Of a stretch of 64,000 bases of DNA, positions 1 to 8,868 are shown piece by piece (position 1 is the first letter of the stretch; every line of letters begins with the position of its first letter). This stretch comes from Arthrobacter sp. MMS18-M83. Lineage in GTDB: Bacteria; Actinomycetota; Actinomycetes; Actinomycetales; Micrococcaceae. The translations under genes and the position numbers were made by a program. The notes beneath the pieces were generated by a model. The model saw only the letters and a program-made list of their open reading frames with translations, had not been told where the DNA came from and made no database searches. The stretch spans positions 930,001 to 994,000 of the forward strand of contig NZ_CP113343.1 of NCBI RefSeq assembly GCF_026683955.1, read 5' to 3'.

Positions 1-1015
1 AACCGCGGCGCAGGAACCGTGACCGGTCGGTGTCTTTGGTGCGAGGGTTGGCGAGGCGGATGTGCGCGTCCAGGGGTATTATTCGGCCTTTCGGGTCGTT
101 GGCGTAGTCGGGGGTGTCGGTCTCGTTGGCGGCGCCCAGGGGCGCGCCGGTGGCGCGGTGCCTGCCGATCATGTTGTCCTGTTTGCGCAGTCCGACACGG
201 TCCCAGAGTTCGACGCGCATGCGGATCAGACGTACGACCAGAAAGGTCCCGCCCACGGCCCAGTCGGGTTGGCCTGAGTCCTTGGTGAGCCAGACCAGGG
301 ATTCCTCCGGAGCAGGGTTGACGATCCCGTCCTTGTATCCGAAGAGGTTCCGCGGGCTGCCAGCGGGGCGGGGCGCGGAATGGAAGCCGTTGATTTTCCA
401 TTGCAACTGCATCAGCCCCCGAGTGGCTCTGGCGATGTCCCGTAGCGCGTAATGGATCATGTCGGTTGAGTCGGCGCAGAGCTGCAGGATCAGATCTCCG
501 CCAGTCCACGCGGGGTCCAGGATGTCGTTGCGGAAGACTTTCATCGAGGTCAGGCCCACGGGCTTCTGATGGGCCAGACCGAAAGATGGGTTGTCGAAGA
601 CACTGCCGGCCAGACCGACGGTCATGGTGAATGAATCTGCCGGGACATCCTCTCCCAAGACACCGGAGTTGGCTGGCAGTGCGCCGGCGGCCCGTCCGAT
701 GGCCAGTTGGGAGCCTTTGACGGTGAGGATCTGAAGCAGGCCCTTCAGCTCGCTCCGGCCCCGTACCAGGACCTTGAAAGAGGCGAAGCAGGCCTGGGCC
801 TGTTGGACGGCGGGCCGGTAAATACCTGCCTGGTTGGCGCCGCGGAAGTCCACGACGCGTGACCCAGCCTGAACCGGGGCACCGTCCGTGCGGTGGTTTG
901 CCGCGTTCAACCCCGTGGCGGTCACAGCGGTCCCCGCACCTGCACCAATGAGGAAGGAACGCCTCCCGAAACTGTGCCCCGGGCCGCTGATCCGGTCAGT
1001 TCCCGGGGCAGTCAA
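1..1015 (-). CDS. efeB: EfeB-like Tat-exported Dyp-type haem peroxidase (partial, C-terminus outside window)
   Basis: Reverse-strand frame open from a TTG start to the window edge, about 338 codons. AAGGAG lies five bases upstream of the TTG, which fixes the start. The N-terminus has a twin-arginine motif (GRRSFLIGAGAG) near residue 17, then a hydrophobic stretch. GYKDGIVNP near residue 220 matches the GxxDG haem-pocket motif of Dyp peroxidases, and the visible end (HIRLANPRTKDTDRSRFLRR) matches the EfeB C-terminal half. EfeB works with EfeO/EfeU in iron acquisition or haem deferrochelation outside the membrane. The gene upstream is only a short unidentified ORF, so the usual EfeO partner is not present here. 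Confidence 0.88.
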   Translation of the reverse strand, partial: MTAPGTDRISGPGHSFGRRSFLIGAGAGTAVTATGLNAANHRTDGAPVQAGSRVVDFRGANQAGIYRPAVQQAQACFASFKVLVRGRSELKGLLQILTVKGSQLAIGRAAGALPANSGVLGEDVPADSFTMTVGLAGSVFDNPSFGLAHQKPVGLTSMKVFRNDILDPAWTGGDLILQLCADSTDMIHYALRDIARATRGLMQLQWKINGFHSAPRPAGSPRNLFGYKDGIVNPAPEESLVWLTKDSGQPDWAVGGTFLVVRLIRMRVELWDRVGLRKQDNMIGRHRATGAPLGAANETDTPDYANDPKGRIIPLDAHIRLANPRTKDTDRSRFLRRG

Positions 1016-1218
1016 GAGATCTCCTTGTAGAAGTGGCTGGCCCGGGCGACGTCGCTGAATGACGAGCCGGCGGTGCAATGATTGCAGGCTTGCCGGTCGA
1101 AGGGTAGACGAATGCGGCCTTCGCCTCCTGCGGGGCGCTCCGGGTAACCGCGGCCAATGAAAGCAAGGGCATCACGGCCGGCTCGCCCAACCTTTTCGAT
1201 TCCATCCCCAAAACCCCT
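1012..1218 (-). other. Short ORF tail with an SLH-like motif, coupled to efeB
   Basis: Frame open from just after an in-frame stop (1219-1221) to a TGA that overlaps the efeB TTG by two bases. No convincing start was found. It ends FSDVARASHFYKEIS, which resembles the opening of an S-layer-homology-type repeat found in actinobacterial secreted hydrolases, but the repeat stops straight away. It could be the C-terminal scar of a deleted secreted protein, or chance. The overlap with efeB is the main argument that it was once translated. Confidence 0.25.
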
Positions 1219-1443
1219 TCACCCAGGTTCGCTGCACAGGTCGAGGCTCATGCGAACACATGCTCAGGACCTTACGAGACAACCAGCCTATGCACGCGCG
1301 GCAGCCCAAACACGAGTGGGCGCCACCCATCTCATTTGCACAGCACTCAACGGTGGGTTGCCCAACCACCCGACTACCCGGATCCAGCTACTCGCTTACG
1401 CCGAGTCCCTCGGCCGAGGCCGGGCGGGGCCGCCTGAATAATG

Positions 1444-2183
1444 TGTGTAGGGTCCGGCCTGATCCGAAAAGAGACACCCGGATCGGAGTCCACGACCAAG
1501 ATGTAAAGGGTGATGATCGATCCTGTGACGGGAGAGATCATCGATCAGCAGGAGCTTGCCGAGCGGTTGCTCGCACAGGACAGGGATCAGGGCGTGAGCC
1601 TGGAAGGCCCCGGCGGGCTGCTGAACCAGCTCACGAGGAACGTGCTGGAGACCGCGCTGGAACCGGAACTGACCCAGCACCTCGGGCACGAGCATGGCCA
1701 GAGACCGATCGCAGCGAACAGGCGCAACGGCACCCGGTCCAAGACCGTGTTGGCCGAGATTGAGGTGCCCCGGGATCGGGACGGCTCGTTCGAGCCGGTG
1801 ATCGTGCCCACGCGGAAACGACGTCTGGACGGGATCGACCGGATCGCGCTCTCGCTCTTCCTCTGGGGGCTGACCACCGGCGAAGTCGCCGCGCGAGCAC
1901 GACGTGGAGATACGGCTGGTGATCTGCACACGCGATCGTCGATCGCGTTCGAGTCGATCAACGCCCGGTACCGTACGGGGCAGTGAGGGCCCGCGGGCAC
2001 TTTTCCGAACGAGGCCGCTGCCCTGAAATGCCTGTATCTGGTCACCAGGGCCTTTGATCCTGCCCACGGCGGTCGGGCACGCTGGGTCACGGGGTGGAAG
2101 CCTGCGCTGAACGGCTTCGCGATTACCTTCGCCGTCCGGTTTGAAAGAACCACTCACTAATGAAAACCGGCCGGACCCACACA
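1444..2183 (+). mobile_element. Degenerate IS256-family insertion sequence
   Basis: A broken IS256-type transposase is bounded by inverted sequences: TGTGTAGGGTCCGGCC at 1444-1459 and GGCCGGACCCACACA at 2169-2183, which differ by a one-base indel. At about 740 bp it is roughly half the usual 1.3-1.5 kb, so the middle of the element has been deleted. It cannot transpose by itself. Confidence 0.7.
1513..2160 (+). pseudogene. IS256 (Mutator-type) transposase, internally deleted and frameshifted
   Basis: The N-terminal 130 residues are typical of IS256 transposases (DPVTGEIIDQQELAERLLAQ, then LEPELTQHLGHE and the conserved RNGTRSKTV). After LSLFLWGLTTGEVAARAR the catalytic core is missing. Sequence resumes in shifted frames with the family C-terminus: VEIRLVICT, then FESINARYR, then FPNEAAALKCLYLVTRAFD and WKPALNGFAITF, ending at the TAA at 2158-2160. 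The central DDE domain is lost and at least two frame changes are present. Confidence 0.8.
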
Positions 2184-2436
2184 CCGTTTTTCGGACGGTC
2201 CCGAGCCAGATCGCAGGGTGTTCATTTCACCGGGTGCCTGAGCCGGTCCCGATCCACCTGCTCGGATTGGCGCGGGCCGGATTCCGGTCGGGGCAGGTAT
2301 CTGACCTCGTGTCCGGGGGTGTGCGGGTGTCCGGATTCAGGTGGTGGCACTCGTGCGGAACCCATCGGCTGGCTTCTATGCTGGGGCATCGGTTATCGGG
2401 GGCGGCACAGCCATGGATCGGTCCGGGAGGCTAAGG

Positions 2437-3179
2437 ATGGAGCAGGTTTGGGGGGACAGGTTTTTATCCGGGCAGCGTGTGCTGGTCATCGCACCGCATG
2501 CCGATGACGAGAGCTACGGCTGTGCCGGAACGATCGCGAGAATCAAGTCCCTGGGCGGTGAAGCCTATGTGCTGCTGGGGTCCCCGGGCGGCGTTGATCA
2601 TTATGGCCCGGCGGGTCACGGCGAGATGATGCACCGTGTCAGCGCGCAGACACGGCTGCGGGAATTCGCCGCGGTAATGGAACTGTTGAAGGTCGATGAC
2701 TGGGAAGTGATGTACACCGGGGAATCGATGCACCTGGCCCTTGACACCGTTCCCCGCAAGGACCTGGTCAGGCTGATCGAACGTGATGCCCGTCTGGCGG
2801 TGGAGAATGTCCAGCCCACGATGCTGTTCATTCCTTCCATGAGTTACAACCAGGATCATGAGGCCCTGTTCCGTGCCTGCATGACCGCGGCCCGTCCCGG
2901 GCTGCGGTCCGAACGCCATTTCATCCCCTTCGTGCTCGGCTACGACAACACCAGCCTGTTCTGGGCCCCAGAGCCGAACGGTTCCACCCGAGCCTGTACA
3001 TCGATGTCAGCGATTTCCTGACCGTCAAGCTCGATGCCCTGCGCGCCCATGCTTCCCAGCTCAGGGGGCCGCTCTTCCATGGAAGCCCCGAGGGCCTGGA
3101 ACTGCAGACCCGGCTGCGGGGCCGGGAAATTTCCGCCGAGGCCGCCGAAGGATTCCTCCCCCACCGGGCGGTGTTCTGA
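2437..3179 (+). pseudogene. PIG-L/LmbE-type deacetylase, frameshifted near the C-terminus
   Basis: The ATG at 2437 follows GGGAGG with six bases of spacing. APHADDE near residue 17 is the metal-binding motif of the PIG-L/LmbE family, and SMSYNQDHEAL supplies the downstream histidine. These enzymes de-N-acetylate sugar conjugates. The frame ends early at 3021, but the +1 frame from about 2975 continues with a sensible C-terminus (ERFHPSLYIDVSDFL onward) to the TGA at 3177-3179, which overlaps the next ATG. One indel near 2975 therefore explains the break. The coupled WbqC-like gene suggests a glycan-modification locus. Confidence 0.75.
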
Positions 3180-3415
3180 TGGTGATTGTCTCGGTCCACC
3201 AGCCCAACTTCATGCCTTGGCTCAAACTCATGGCCAAGGTCCTAGGCTCCGACGTGTACGTCGCGTACGACAGTGTCCAGTTCACCCGGCAGGAATTCCA
3301 TGCCCGCCAGCTGCTCAAGTCCCGGGCCGGGACCCAGGAATGGCTGACGGTGCCGGTGATGAGCACCGGCACCCGGCAGATCCTGAACAATGTCCGCGTC
3401 GCGGAAAACGGCTGG
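3179..3415 (+). pseudogene. WbqC-like protein, 3' truncated
   Basis: The start overlaps the PIG-L stop (TGATG). VSVHQPNFMPWLKLMAKVL and VYVAYDSVQFTRQEFHARQL are the N-terminal hallmarks of the WbqC family, which is linked to surface polysaccharide synthesis. Recognisable sequence stops after about 78 residues (ILNNVRVAENGW). There it abuts the truncated end of an opposite-strand hydrolase. The remaining frame to 3610 is antisense to that hydrolase and is not WbqC-like. Confidence 0.7.
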
Positions 3416-3978
3416 CCAAAACCTGCGGGGTGGACCCGTCGGATTGCAGCGCCGAATGCGTCAACCAGTTCGGGGGGTGCCGACGCCGCGAACATGGTGG
3501 GCAAGAGGGCGTCCACCAATTTGTCGGAGGCAAGCTCGGACAACGCCAGGGCCTGCTGCAGGCGCTGCTGGGCCGCTTCACGGGGCAGCGAACCCGCCCA
3601 CCCGGCATAAGCGGACGCAAGAACCAGACTCGCCGGGACACTTGGGTGGCGCCGGCTAAACTCAATTGCTAGTGCTCCGCCGAAGGACAACCCGACGATG
3701 TCCGGATTCCGCAGATTGAGACGATCGATGAATTTGGCTAAACAGTCCGCGTACCCGGCGATGCCGAAGTCCTCCGGAGGGTCGGTGGACCGCCCGGCCC
3801 CGGGAGCGTCCCAGGCGACCACCATGAATTCATCCGAAAGATCTTCAAGCTGGCGCTGCCAGGTAGTGGGGCCGTCTCCGACATAGCCATGCAGCAGGAC
3901 CAGCGGTGGCCCATTGCCAGAGCATTCGTATGCCACGCTCAGGCCGTCGAGATCGACCGAGTCCCCTACCGACACCAC
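3415..3978 (-). pseudogene. Alpha/beta-hydrolase, C-terminus lost at a recombination junction
   Basis: The N-terminal 185 residues read as an alpha/beta-hydrolase: oxyanion-hole HGYVGDG near residue 30, WDAPGAGRS near residue 57 and nucleophile elbow GLSFGGAL near residue 97. The catalytic His region should lie further on. However, after RRVHPAGFGQ (about 3415) the frame runs through the antisense of WbqC and PIG-L, so the end is not native. The product probably lacks its catalytic His. Confidence 0.65.
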
Positions 3979-4201
3979 CCCAAATAAGAGCTAGCCTGAC
4001 CCCGGTAACAATACTCCAACTCGAAGCCATGCGAGGCAAGAGACGGACCGGTGTCATGGACGCTGGCAAGTGACCCTAGACGGACCATTTGTGTTCGGTG
4101 GAGGATCCCTCGCCGGGACACGGTGAGGGACTCGTTGGAGCCGCGCCCAGCATGACAATTGGTGGATCTCCGGAGATTGGGTTGGCTGCCGTCTGTTGCG
4201 G

Positions 4202-4687
4202 TCAGGGTGTTGGTTTGGCCGTCGCGATCGTCTCACCCCCGGCGGCGATTACATTTCTGGTCCCGAGCGGGGCCCTCAGCGTGAGGGTGATGTCATGGTT
4301 TTTGGCTATCTGACAGGTGCTCGAGGAATCCGGTTCTCGGTGCACGGTGATGGTGATGGTGACGGAGTCTGCCTGTTCCTTGGCTTCTGCGGATTTGAAC
4401 GTGTCGCATGCACCGTAACCGGCAGTGACGGTGATCGAGTTCGATGTCGGGTCGGTCCGATAGGTGAACAGCAGCGCGATGTAGTCGGCCGGGCTGTTCG
4501 GGGGGACGGTACCGGTTGGGGTTGGCGGCTGGGTGGGCGTGCACCCACCGGACAGAAGCCCTATCAGGAGCAGCAACCCTGCGCGCGACGCTGGCCGGAT
4601 CAAGGTGTGCAGCCATCCCGGATAAACCCAGTGCACCGCCACGGCGGCCGCCGCTGCGGCGACGCCTCGAAGGTATCGGGTTGCCAT
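4202..4687 (-). CDS. Putative small secreted lipoprotein
   Basis: 161 residues from ATG 4687, with GTG/TTG alternatives inside. A hydrophobic run followed by LLSGGC near residue 50 is a lipobox. The rest is Thr/Pro-rich near the lipid anchor and then a compact 100-residue domain with two cysteines (YGACDTF and SSTCQIA) that could form a disulfide. A start nearer the lipobox, at the GTG for VHWVYPGW, would give a more normal signal peptide. I do not recognise the family. Confidence 0.55.
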   Translation of the reverse strand: MATRYLRGVAAAAAAVAVHWVYPGWLHTLIRPASRAGLLLLIGLLSGGCTPTQPPTPTGTVPPNSPADYIALLFTYRTDPTSNSITVTAGYGACDTFKSAEAKEQADSVTITITVHREPDSSSTCQIAKNHDITLTLRAPLGTRNVIAAGGETIATAKPTP

Positions 4688-4909
4688 GCGCCAAGCCTCC
4701 CTGTCGACAGCTGCCCGGTCAAGGACCTCCTGGATAGGGGCGTTGCGGTTTCGGGACCGACGCGCGGATTACACCCGATGTGGAGGTCTGAGGACTCCAG
4801 TTGCGGCTCCCTGGCATCTCGGCCGCGGCAGAACTGTTGTTTTCTTGAAGACGGACAGAGGCGTCATTGAAGTAAGTGGTTCGGTCATTGGCCTGAAGGC
4901 CGCTGGCGC

Positions 4910-5250
4910 CTACCCGACGGAGGCCGCGTAGGAAGCACGCCGAGAAACAGCATTGAGACGTCGGCTATAGTTGCCGCCCCGACGGTCCCACTCGGCCCTG
5001 TGGGCTTCCTCCTCATCCCATAAGTGCTTGTCGTGGCGGCGAACGTAAAACAGATACGCAAGACCCGCCACGGCTGCACAGTGGCGAGCGACAGATAGTT
5101 GCCCACGACCCAGCCTCTCCCCTCAGCACCTCTGAGAACCAGAAAGATCACCTGTGTCACGGCTATGAAAGTCCAGACGACAAACAGGCCGCGGAAGCCT
5201 CCACGCGTCATCCTTGACGCCAAGCGCTTTGGTCTTTCAGGGCCCTTCAT
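4910..5250 (-). pseudogene. Small two-helix membrane protein, frameshifted
   Basis: The frame from ATG 5250 encodes a basic N-terminus and a membrane helix (FRGLFVVWTFIAVTQVIFLV). Near 5080 the good coding frame switches to one reading AAVAGLAYLFYVRR (second helix), then a charged tail (KHLWDEEEAHRAEWDRR), ending at the TAG at 4910-4912. Composition and the paired helices support one gene of about 113 residues broken by a single indel. Function unknown. Confidence 0.5.
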
Positions 5251-5543
5251 GGACCGACCGTACTAGGCCCAGCTCGACTTCGTAACAGGCACATCGGGCA
5301 TTGGCTAGGAAAATTCGTCCAGACCCGTTTGAGAGATGGCCAATCCAGCCATAACGAATGGCCGATACTGAATATTGACGACCGACAGATTGAAGCATCT
5401 TAGGACAGTGAGTGGGCCCCAGGTAGCCTCGACGCTTAGCGCCACAGGTGTCCGGTGAAGGATCGACTAACGGATTCCATGGCTGTCTCGGTTCGCCCGA
5501 GCGGGCGACCGTCAGAAACCGGTGTCCTCGTCTTTCGAATGGG

Positions 5544-6026
5544 CTAATAGGTCAATTCGTCCTGCTCTTCAAGCCATCGTCGACCCGTCGCCGTGAGGTG
5601 TCCGGCGAACGATCCTCCATACATGAGCGAGCCCTGAATAAAATTGCGACCCAGGAAAACACGGATTATTGTCCGCACAAGAACATCCGGAACCGTGTCG
5701 AGGGCCGAAACCGAGCCCTGTTCGTCGATTGTTTTCAGTAGTCTGCGCTGTTCCGCGCCGACGTCGATTCCCTTCGCTTCGTACCTCTTCAGAATCTCGT
5801 GGTCGGACATGCCCGTGACAAGCCACCCGCCGCCGAAAAAAAGCTTGCGCGTAATTTGGCCGCGGGCGGCCAAAATATCAACGGAATCGTTAGCCTGCTC
5901 AGGATCCAGGCTGTCAATCCTGACGACAAGATCTTCGCGTGAGATGCTCTCGAGTCCAGTCTCGTCGAACGCTCGGAAGATCGCGTCCATAACGCACTCA
6001 TCGCGCTCCGCACCATTGCCAGTCAT
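5544..6026 (-). CDS. Hypothetical protein, possible winged-helix fold
   Basis: The start is placed at ATG 6026 because AAGGGGG lies just upstream. An ATG ten codons earlier has no ribosome binding site. The 160-residue product is acidic and soluble. Residues 15-55 look like a helical bundle (MDAIFRAFDETGLESIS) and the end reads HLTATGRRWLEEQDELT, a pattern often seen at the end of winged-helix domains. No family is recognised and no operon partner is adjacent. Confidence 0.6.
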   Translation of the reverse strand: MTGNGAERDECVMDAIFRAFDETGLESISREDLVVRIDSLDPEQANDSVDILAARGQITRKLFFGGGWLVTGMSDHEILKRYEAKGIDVGAEQRRLLKTIDEQGSVSALDTVPDVLVRTIIRVFLGRNFIQGSLMYGGSFAGHLTATGRRWLEEQDELTY

Positions 6027-6244
6027 TGCTGCCCCCTTCAATGAGCGCTCCCCCAATTAGAGCGCGGGTAGCACGAACACTAGCGCAGCCACGAGTCTGA
6101 TGATAGACGCCCGGTCGTGTAAAGGAAGGCCGTGTGGATGCGCGAGGTGGACCAAGCATCCGGCAGCCACATCACGCCGGTCGAAAGCGAGATGCCCACT
6201 GTGCGTAGCGTCTAACCCGTCACCACGCACCTTCTGGATGATGA

Positions 6245-6274
6245 GTGCCGGGTGACGGAACCCTCACCCGGCAC
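6245..6274. terminator. Strong hairpin between two reverse-strand genes
   Basis: An 11-bp perfect stem (GTGCCGGGTGA paired with TCACCCGGCAC) with an 8-base loop lies about 60 bases beyond the stop of the reverse-strand gene ending at 6333. There is no clear U-tract, so it may be a bidirectional or non-canonical terminator. The rest of 6057-6332 shows nothing else clear. Confidence 0.6.
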
Positions 6275-6332
6275 CGGAAACCCGCTACGAGCTAGTCCTT
6301 ACCTTCGCCTAAAGCAGCCGGTATTGCCGCTC

Positions 6333-6770
6333 TCAGAAACGCGAATCAAGAATCGCGTTTATCTCCGAGACCTTCTCAACCAGCGCTTCGAGGGTCTCTG
6401 CTTCGCGTGCCGTGTTCAGCTTTCGCAGGGCCGCCTCGGCTCGGGGACTGTTTCCGCTCTGGTAGATGGCCTCGATGACCATGGCCGCCGGCGTGCCTTG
6501 TTTGTAGACCATGATGATGTCGTTCTGGTCAGATGGAAGCTCCAACGGCAGGTGGCCGAGGCCCAGACCCGCGAGACGCCTGCTTATCTCCGTTCGGACG
6601 TGAACGCCCAAGCGTCCCTTATCCTGCAGGTCTCGGAGCAACCACATCGCCACCCGAGACACATCTCCGTTTGCCGTAACGACATGACGCAGAGAGTCCC
6701 AGTCGGTTACGAGGTCCGCGGCTCCGCCGCTCGTCAGATCCACGGACCGCTCAGGCATTTCGACACCCAT
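6333..6770 (-). CDS. Hypothetical soluble protein
   Basis: 145 residues from ATG 6770, mostly amphipathic helix. The C-terminal half (SPRAEAALRKLNTAREAETL, then LEALVEKVSEINAIL) is a likely coiled coil. Upstream lies an AT-rich stretch (6776-6820) unlike the local GC content, including the palindrome GAAAATATTTTC at about 6780-6791, which could carry the promoter. No family recognised. Confidence 0.6.
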   Translation of the reverse strand: MGVEMPERSVDLTSGGAADLVTDWDSLRHVVTANGDVSRVAMWLLRDLQDKGRLGVHVRTEISRRLAGLGLGHLPLELPSDQNDIIMVYKQGTPAAMVIEAIYQSGNSPRAEAALRKLNTAREAETLEALVEKVSEINAILDSRF

Positions 6771-7012
6771 TCAACCAAAGAAAATATTTTCCTTAAAAAT
6801 ATCATTGTCGATATGTTTGCGTCCAGAGTTCAGGATGCCGCACGTGCGATGAGGGATCCAATGCGGACACTCGAGCCAGGGAACATCACCGACGTTGTCA
6901 GGGACTTCCTCCATGTGTCCAGCGGGGAGCAGCCGAGCAAGACCATCCGCTCGCGCAGCTGGGATTACGGCTACAACTGCGCGGATCGACATACCTGTTT
7001 GCCGAAACGAAC

Positions 7013-7195
7013 ATGTACCACTACGCCAAAGCGGTCCATGTGATTGAGGACTTCAACCCGACCATGTGCGGGATTGACGCGGATAGCTACCTTGATCCGA
7101 GTGCCCGTGCGGAGATTATCGGCGCATATCAGGCGTTGCGGAAGGCACTTGTGCCAGATGGCATCGAAATTTTGAAGTGGACACCAGACACGTAG
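7013..7195 (+). CDS. Small hypothetical protein, possibly truncated
   Basis: 60 residues (starts MYHYAKAVHVIEDFNPTMCG, ends EILKWTPDT) with balanced composition. The same frame continues coding-like sequence upstream (RGSTYLFAETN) without a clear start, so this may be the tail of a damaged gene. No family recognised; the 6771-7012 region before it holds no other convincing gene. Confidence 0.35.
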   Translation: MYHYAKAVHVIEDFNPTMCGIDADSYLDPSARAEIIGAYQALRKALVPDGIEILKWTPDT

Positions 7196-7271
7196 ACATG
7201 CGTCTGGCGCGCCCATAGAGTCGATATTGCTCCAGCACAGCGGCAGGGGCTGGGTATTGGAATGAGTCCTC

Positions 7272-7484
7272 ATGACCAGCGCGCAAGTAGCTCTAACGCT
7301 CATCTTCATCGTCGGCGTACTGATGAGTGTCCCCTACGCCGTATTCGCGTCCCGCCACCCGCGTCAGGAAGGCGAGCCGCTGGGTTCCCGCCGGATCGCC
7401 CTTATTAGCCTGGCATTCACGGGCATCATGCTGGACGTAGGTCTAAGCGCTGCAATGTTTTCGATGTTGAGGCCTGGGGAGTGA
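7272..7484 (+). CDS. Small two-helix membrane protein
   Basis: 70 residues with two predicted membrane helices: VALTLIFIVGVLMSVPYAVF near residues 6-25 and ALISLAFTGIMLDVGLSAAM near residues 43-62, joined by a basic loop (ASRHPRQEGEPLGSRR). The hairpin topology and conventional codon use support a real gene. The stop abuts the ligase remnant that follows. Confidence 0.5.
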   Translation: MTSAQVALTLIFIVGVLMSVPYAVFASRHPRQEGEPLGSRRIALISLAFTGIMLDVGLSAAMFSMLRPGE

Positions 7485-7827
7485 AGGCCCGTTCGGTGGC
7501 GGTGCGCAGCAGGGACTGCCCATCCATGACGAACTGCGGATAGTTGGCCACTCGCCCCTGAGCCAAGGAGACAGCCGGGTCTTGGCGCGCCGGCTCCGCC
7601 CGGCCAGAGGTCCTCATCCTTGGCCGCGAACAGTCAAAGGAACCACGATTGATCGGTTCAACCGCGACGCGTCGCCGGTCGATCTGACACTCGTTGAGCC
7701 GATCGTCGTTGAAGTTGCCGCTGACGCTGCATGGTCTGGCGGGGCCTTCCGCCATGCTTTGCGCTTCCGTCGAGTCCGTCCGGAGTTGCATCCGGATGAC
7801 GTCTCTTCACCCTTTGATACCGCCTGA
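7485..7827 (+). pseudogene. ATP-dependent DNA ligase, C-terminal OB-fold remnant
   Basis: An open frame with no plausible start. It reads LRIVGHSPLSQGDSR, then ARRLRPARGPHPWP, then VDLTLVEPIVVEVAADAAWS and FRRVRPELHPDDVSSP. It parallels the C-terminal part of the ligase at 57,000-57,447 (for example VRLTLVEPVVVEVSADVAWS there), so this is a second, diverged remnant of the same kind of gene. The adenylation domain is absent, so no activity is expected. Confidence 0.7.
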
Positions 7828-7924
7828 ATTCCGGGGTTCTTCAGTTCGAGGGTGGAAGCCCGGTCTTTGCCCTGCAAAGCAGACCTTGTGCAATTACTCA
7901 CTGTTGTGAGCGGAGAATACTCAC

Positions 7925-8236
7925 ATGAGGATTGAACTGCTGTACATCAACGAGTGCCCGAACTCGGACGAAGCAGCCCGGCGCCTCGGCGTGGCTCTGG
8001 CCGCTTTGGGCCATCGAGGAACCACAATCCACATGCGGTTGATCGACTCTTCGGAGGACACCGTCGGCACCGGCTTCGCCGGATCCCCGACGATCGCCGT
8101 CGACGGAGCCGACATTTTCCCAGGCGGCGCAGTAGTCAGCGATCTCGCGTGCCGGATCTACCGAACCCCAAGCGGTCTGGCGGGCCTGCCGACCATTGAC
8201 CAAATCAAGGAAGCCCTCACTAACCACGGACTTTAG
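7925..8236 (+). CDS. Small thioredoxin-fold protein (DF-family/alkylmercury-lyase-like)
   Basis: 103 residues, ATG preceded by CGGAGAAT. The pattern MRIELLYINECPNSDEAARR, GFAGSPTIAVDG, then CRIYRTPSGLAGLPT matches the small thioredoxin-like proteins often labelled thioredoxin family, DF-family (seleno)protein or alkylmercury lyase in actinobacteria. Cys10 is in a CPN motif and a second Cys lies near residue 77. A close paralogue is at 20,835-21,146. Function is probably thiol or metal related, but this is not established. Confidence 0.65.
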   Translation: MRIELLYINECPNSDEAARRLGVALAALGHRGTTIHMRLIDSSEDTVGTGFAGSPTIAVDGADIFPGGAVVSDLACRIYRTPSGLAGLPTIDQIKEALTNHGL

Positions 8237-8260
8237 GGGTCGCTGGGTGGACCCCAGCGG

Positions 8261-8745
8261 CTCGCCCGGGTTCCGGCGGCGCGCCGGTTCTTTTCTGTGG
8301 ATGGCCGGGCGCTGGTTGTCCACAGTCCGCGGCTGGTCGGTCCGTGTGGTTGTGGGTATCGGGTGCGCAACGCACCGGGGCTGCGCGGGAGGGCCGGGTG
8401 GGTGTCGTTCCTGGCTTCTAGGATGGTTTCCCCACTGGGCGAAGGGGAAGGGGAAGCATGGAGGATGGACGGCGGCCGCGAGCCAGTGCCTGGCAGATTG
8501 CAGGCGTCTGGATCGCGGCTGCGGCGTTGCTGGTGACGGCGGCAAGGTTGGGTCTGGATGTGTGGCAGATGGCAGGTCATAGTCAGGGGTGCTGCTTGGT
8601 TAAGCAACCAGGGGCCGGCATGTGCCGGCCCCTGGTTGCTTCCTCTGCAAGGGAAATCTGTGGGTTCAGCTTAGCTGAACGGGTTGTTTCGTCCCGGCCT
8701 GCGGGCCGGCCCTGGTTCGGTAGTGCCGCCGGTCGGCAGGGGGTC
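8261..8745. repeat. Duplicated ~485-bp module, copy 1 (DnaA boxes, microprotein, hairpin, palindrome)
   Basis: High identity with 58,261-58,745, offset by almost exactly 50 kb. In order: two divergent DnaA-box-like sites (TGTGGATGG at 8296-8304 and TTGTCCACA at 8316-8324), a ribosome binding site and microprotein ORF, a long hairpin (8602-8641) and the 17-bp palindrome GTTCAGC-TTA-GCTGAAC (8664-8680). Both copies lie downstream of a DNA-ligase C-terminal remnant. An origin or partition role is inferred only. Confidence 0.65.
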
Positions 8746-8868
8746 CGGAGCTCTGCGACGGCACGCCCTGAACCCAACAGCTGTCCGCGCCAGCGGACGC
8801 CCGCCAACTGCTTGAAGCGCAGTGGAAACCAGCGCGAGCACAGCGAGCATGCACTTGGCCCTGAGTAG
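8458..8868 (+). CDS. Single-helix membrane microprotein, copy 1 (C-terminal extension doubtful)
   Basis: ATG preceded by GGGGAAGGGGAAGC. The first ~40 residues (starts MEDGRRPRASAWQIAGVWI, then AAAALLVTAARLGLDVWQMA) match the 41-residue microprotein at 58,459, with only conservative changes. Here the stop codon is missing, so the frame reads through the hairpin to 8868. The extension is probably not native. The conserved part is a short basic head and one membrane helix. Confidence 0.4.
   Translation: MEDGRRPRASAWQIAGVWIAAAALLVTAARLGLDVWQMAGHSQGCCLVKQPGAGMCRPLVASSAREICGFSLAERVVSSRPAGRPWFGSAAGRQGVRSSATARPEPNSCPRQRTPANCLKRSGNQREHSEHALGPE
8602..8641. terminator. 40-base perfect hairpin (terminator-like)
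   Basis: 19-bp perfect arms (AAGCAACCAGGGGCCGGCA and its complement) around a two-base centre. The same core hairpin occurs at 58,607-58,634, where a T-rich run follows. It could be a terminator or a protein-bound site in the duplicated module. Confidence 0.65.

Noticed and set aside
3061..3414. C-terminal 120 residues of the reverse-strand hydrolase frame
   Set aside because: It is antisense to WbqC and PIG-L coding sequence and has no hydrolase features.
6252..7043. Large forward frame over 6252-7043
   Set aside because: Its first two-thirds are antisense to the better reverse-strand gene at 6333-6770; no ribosome site.
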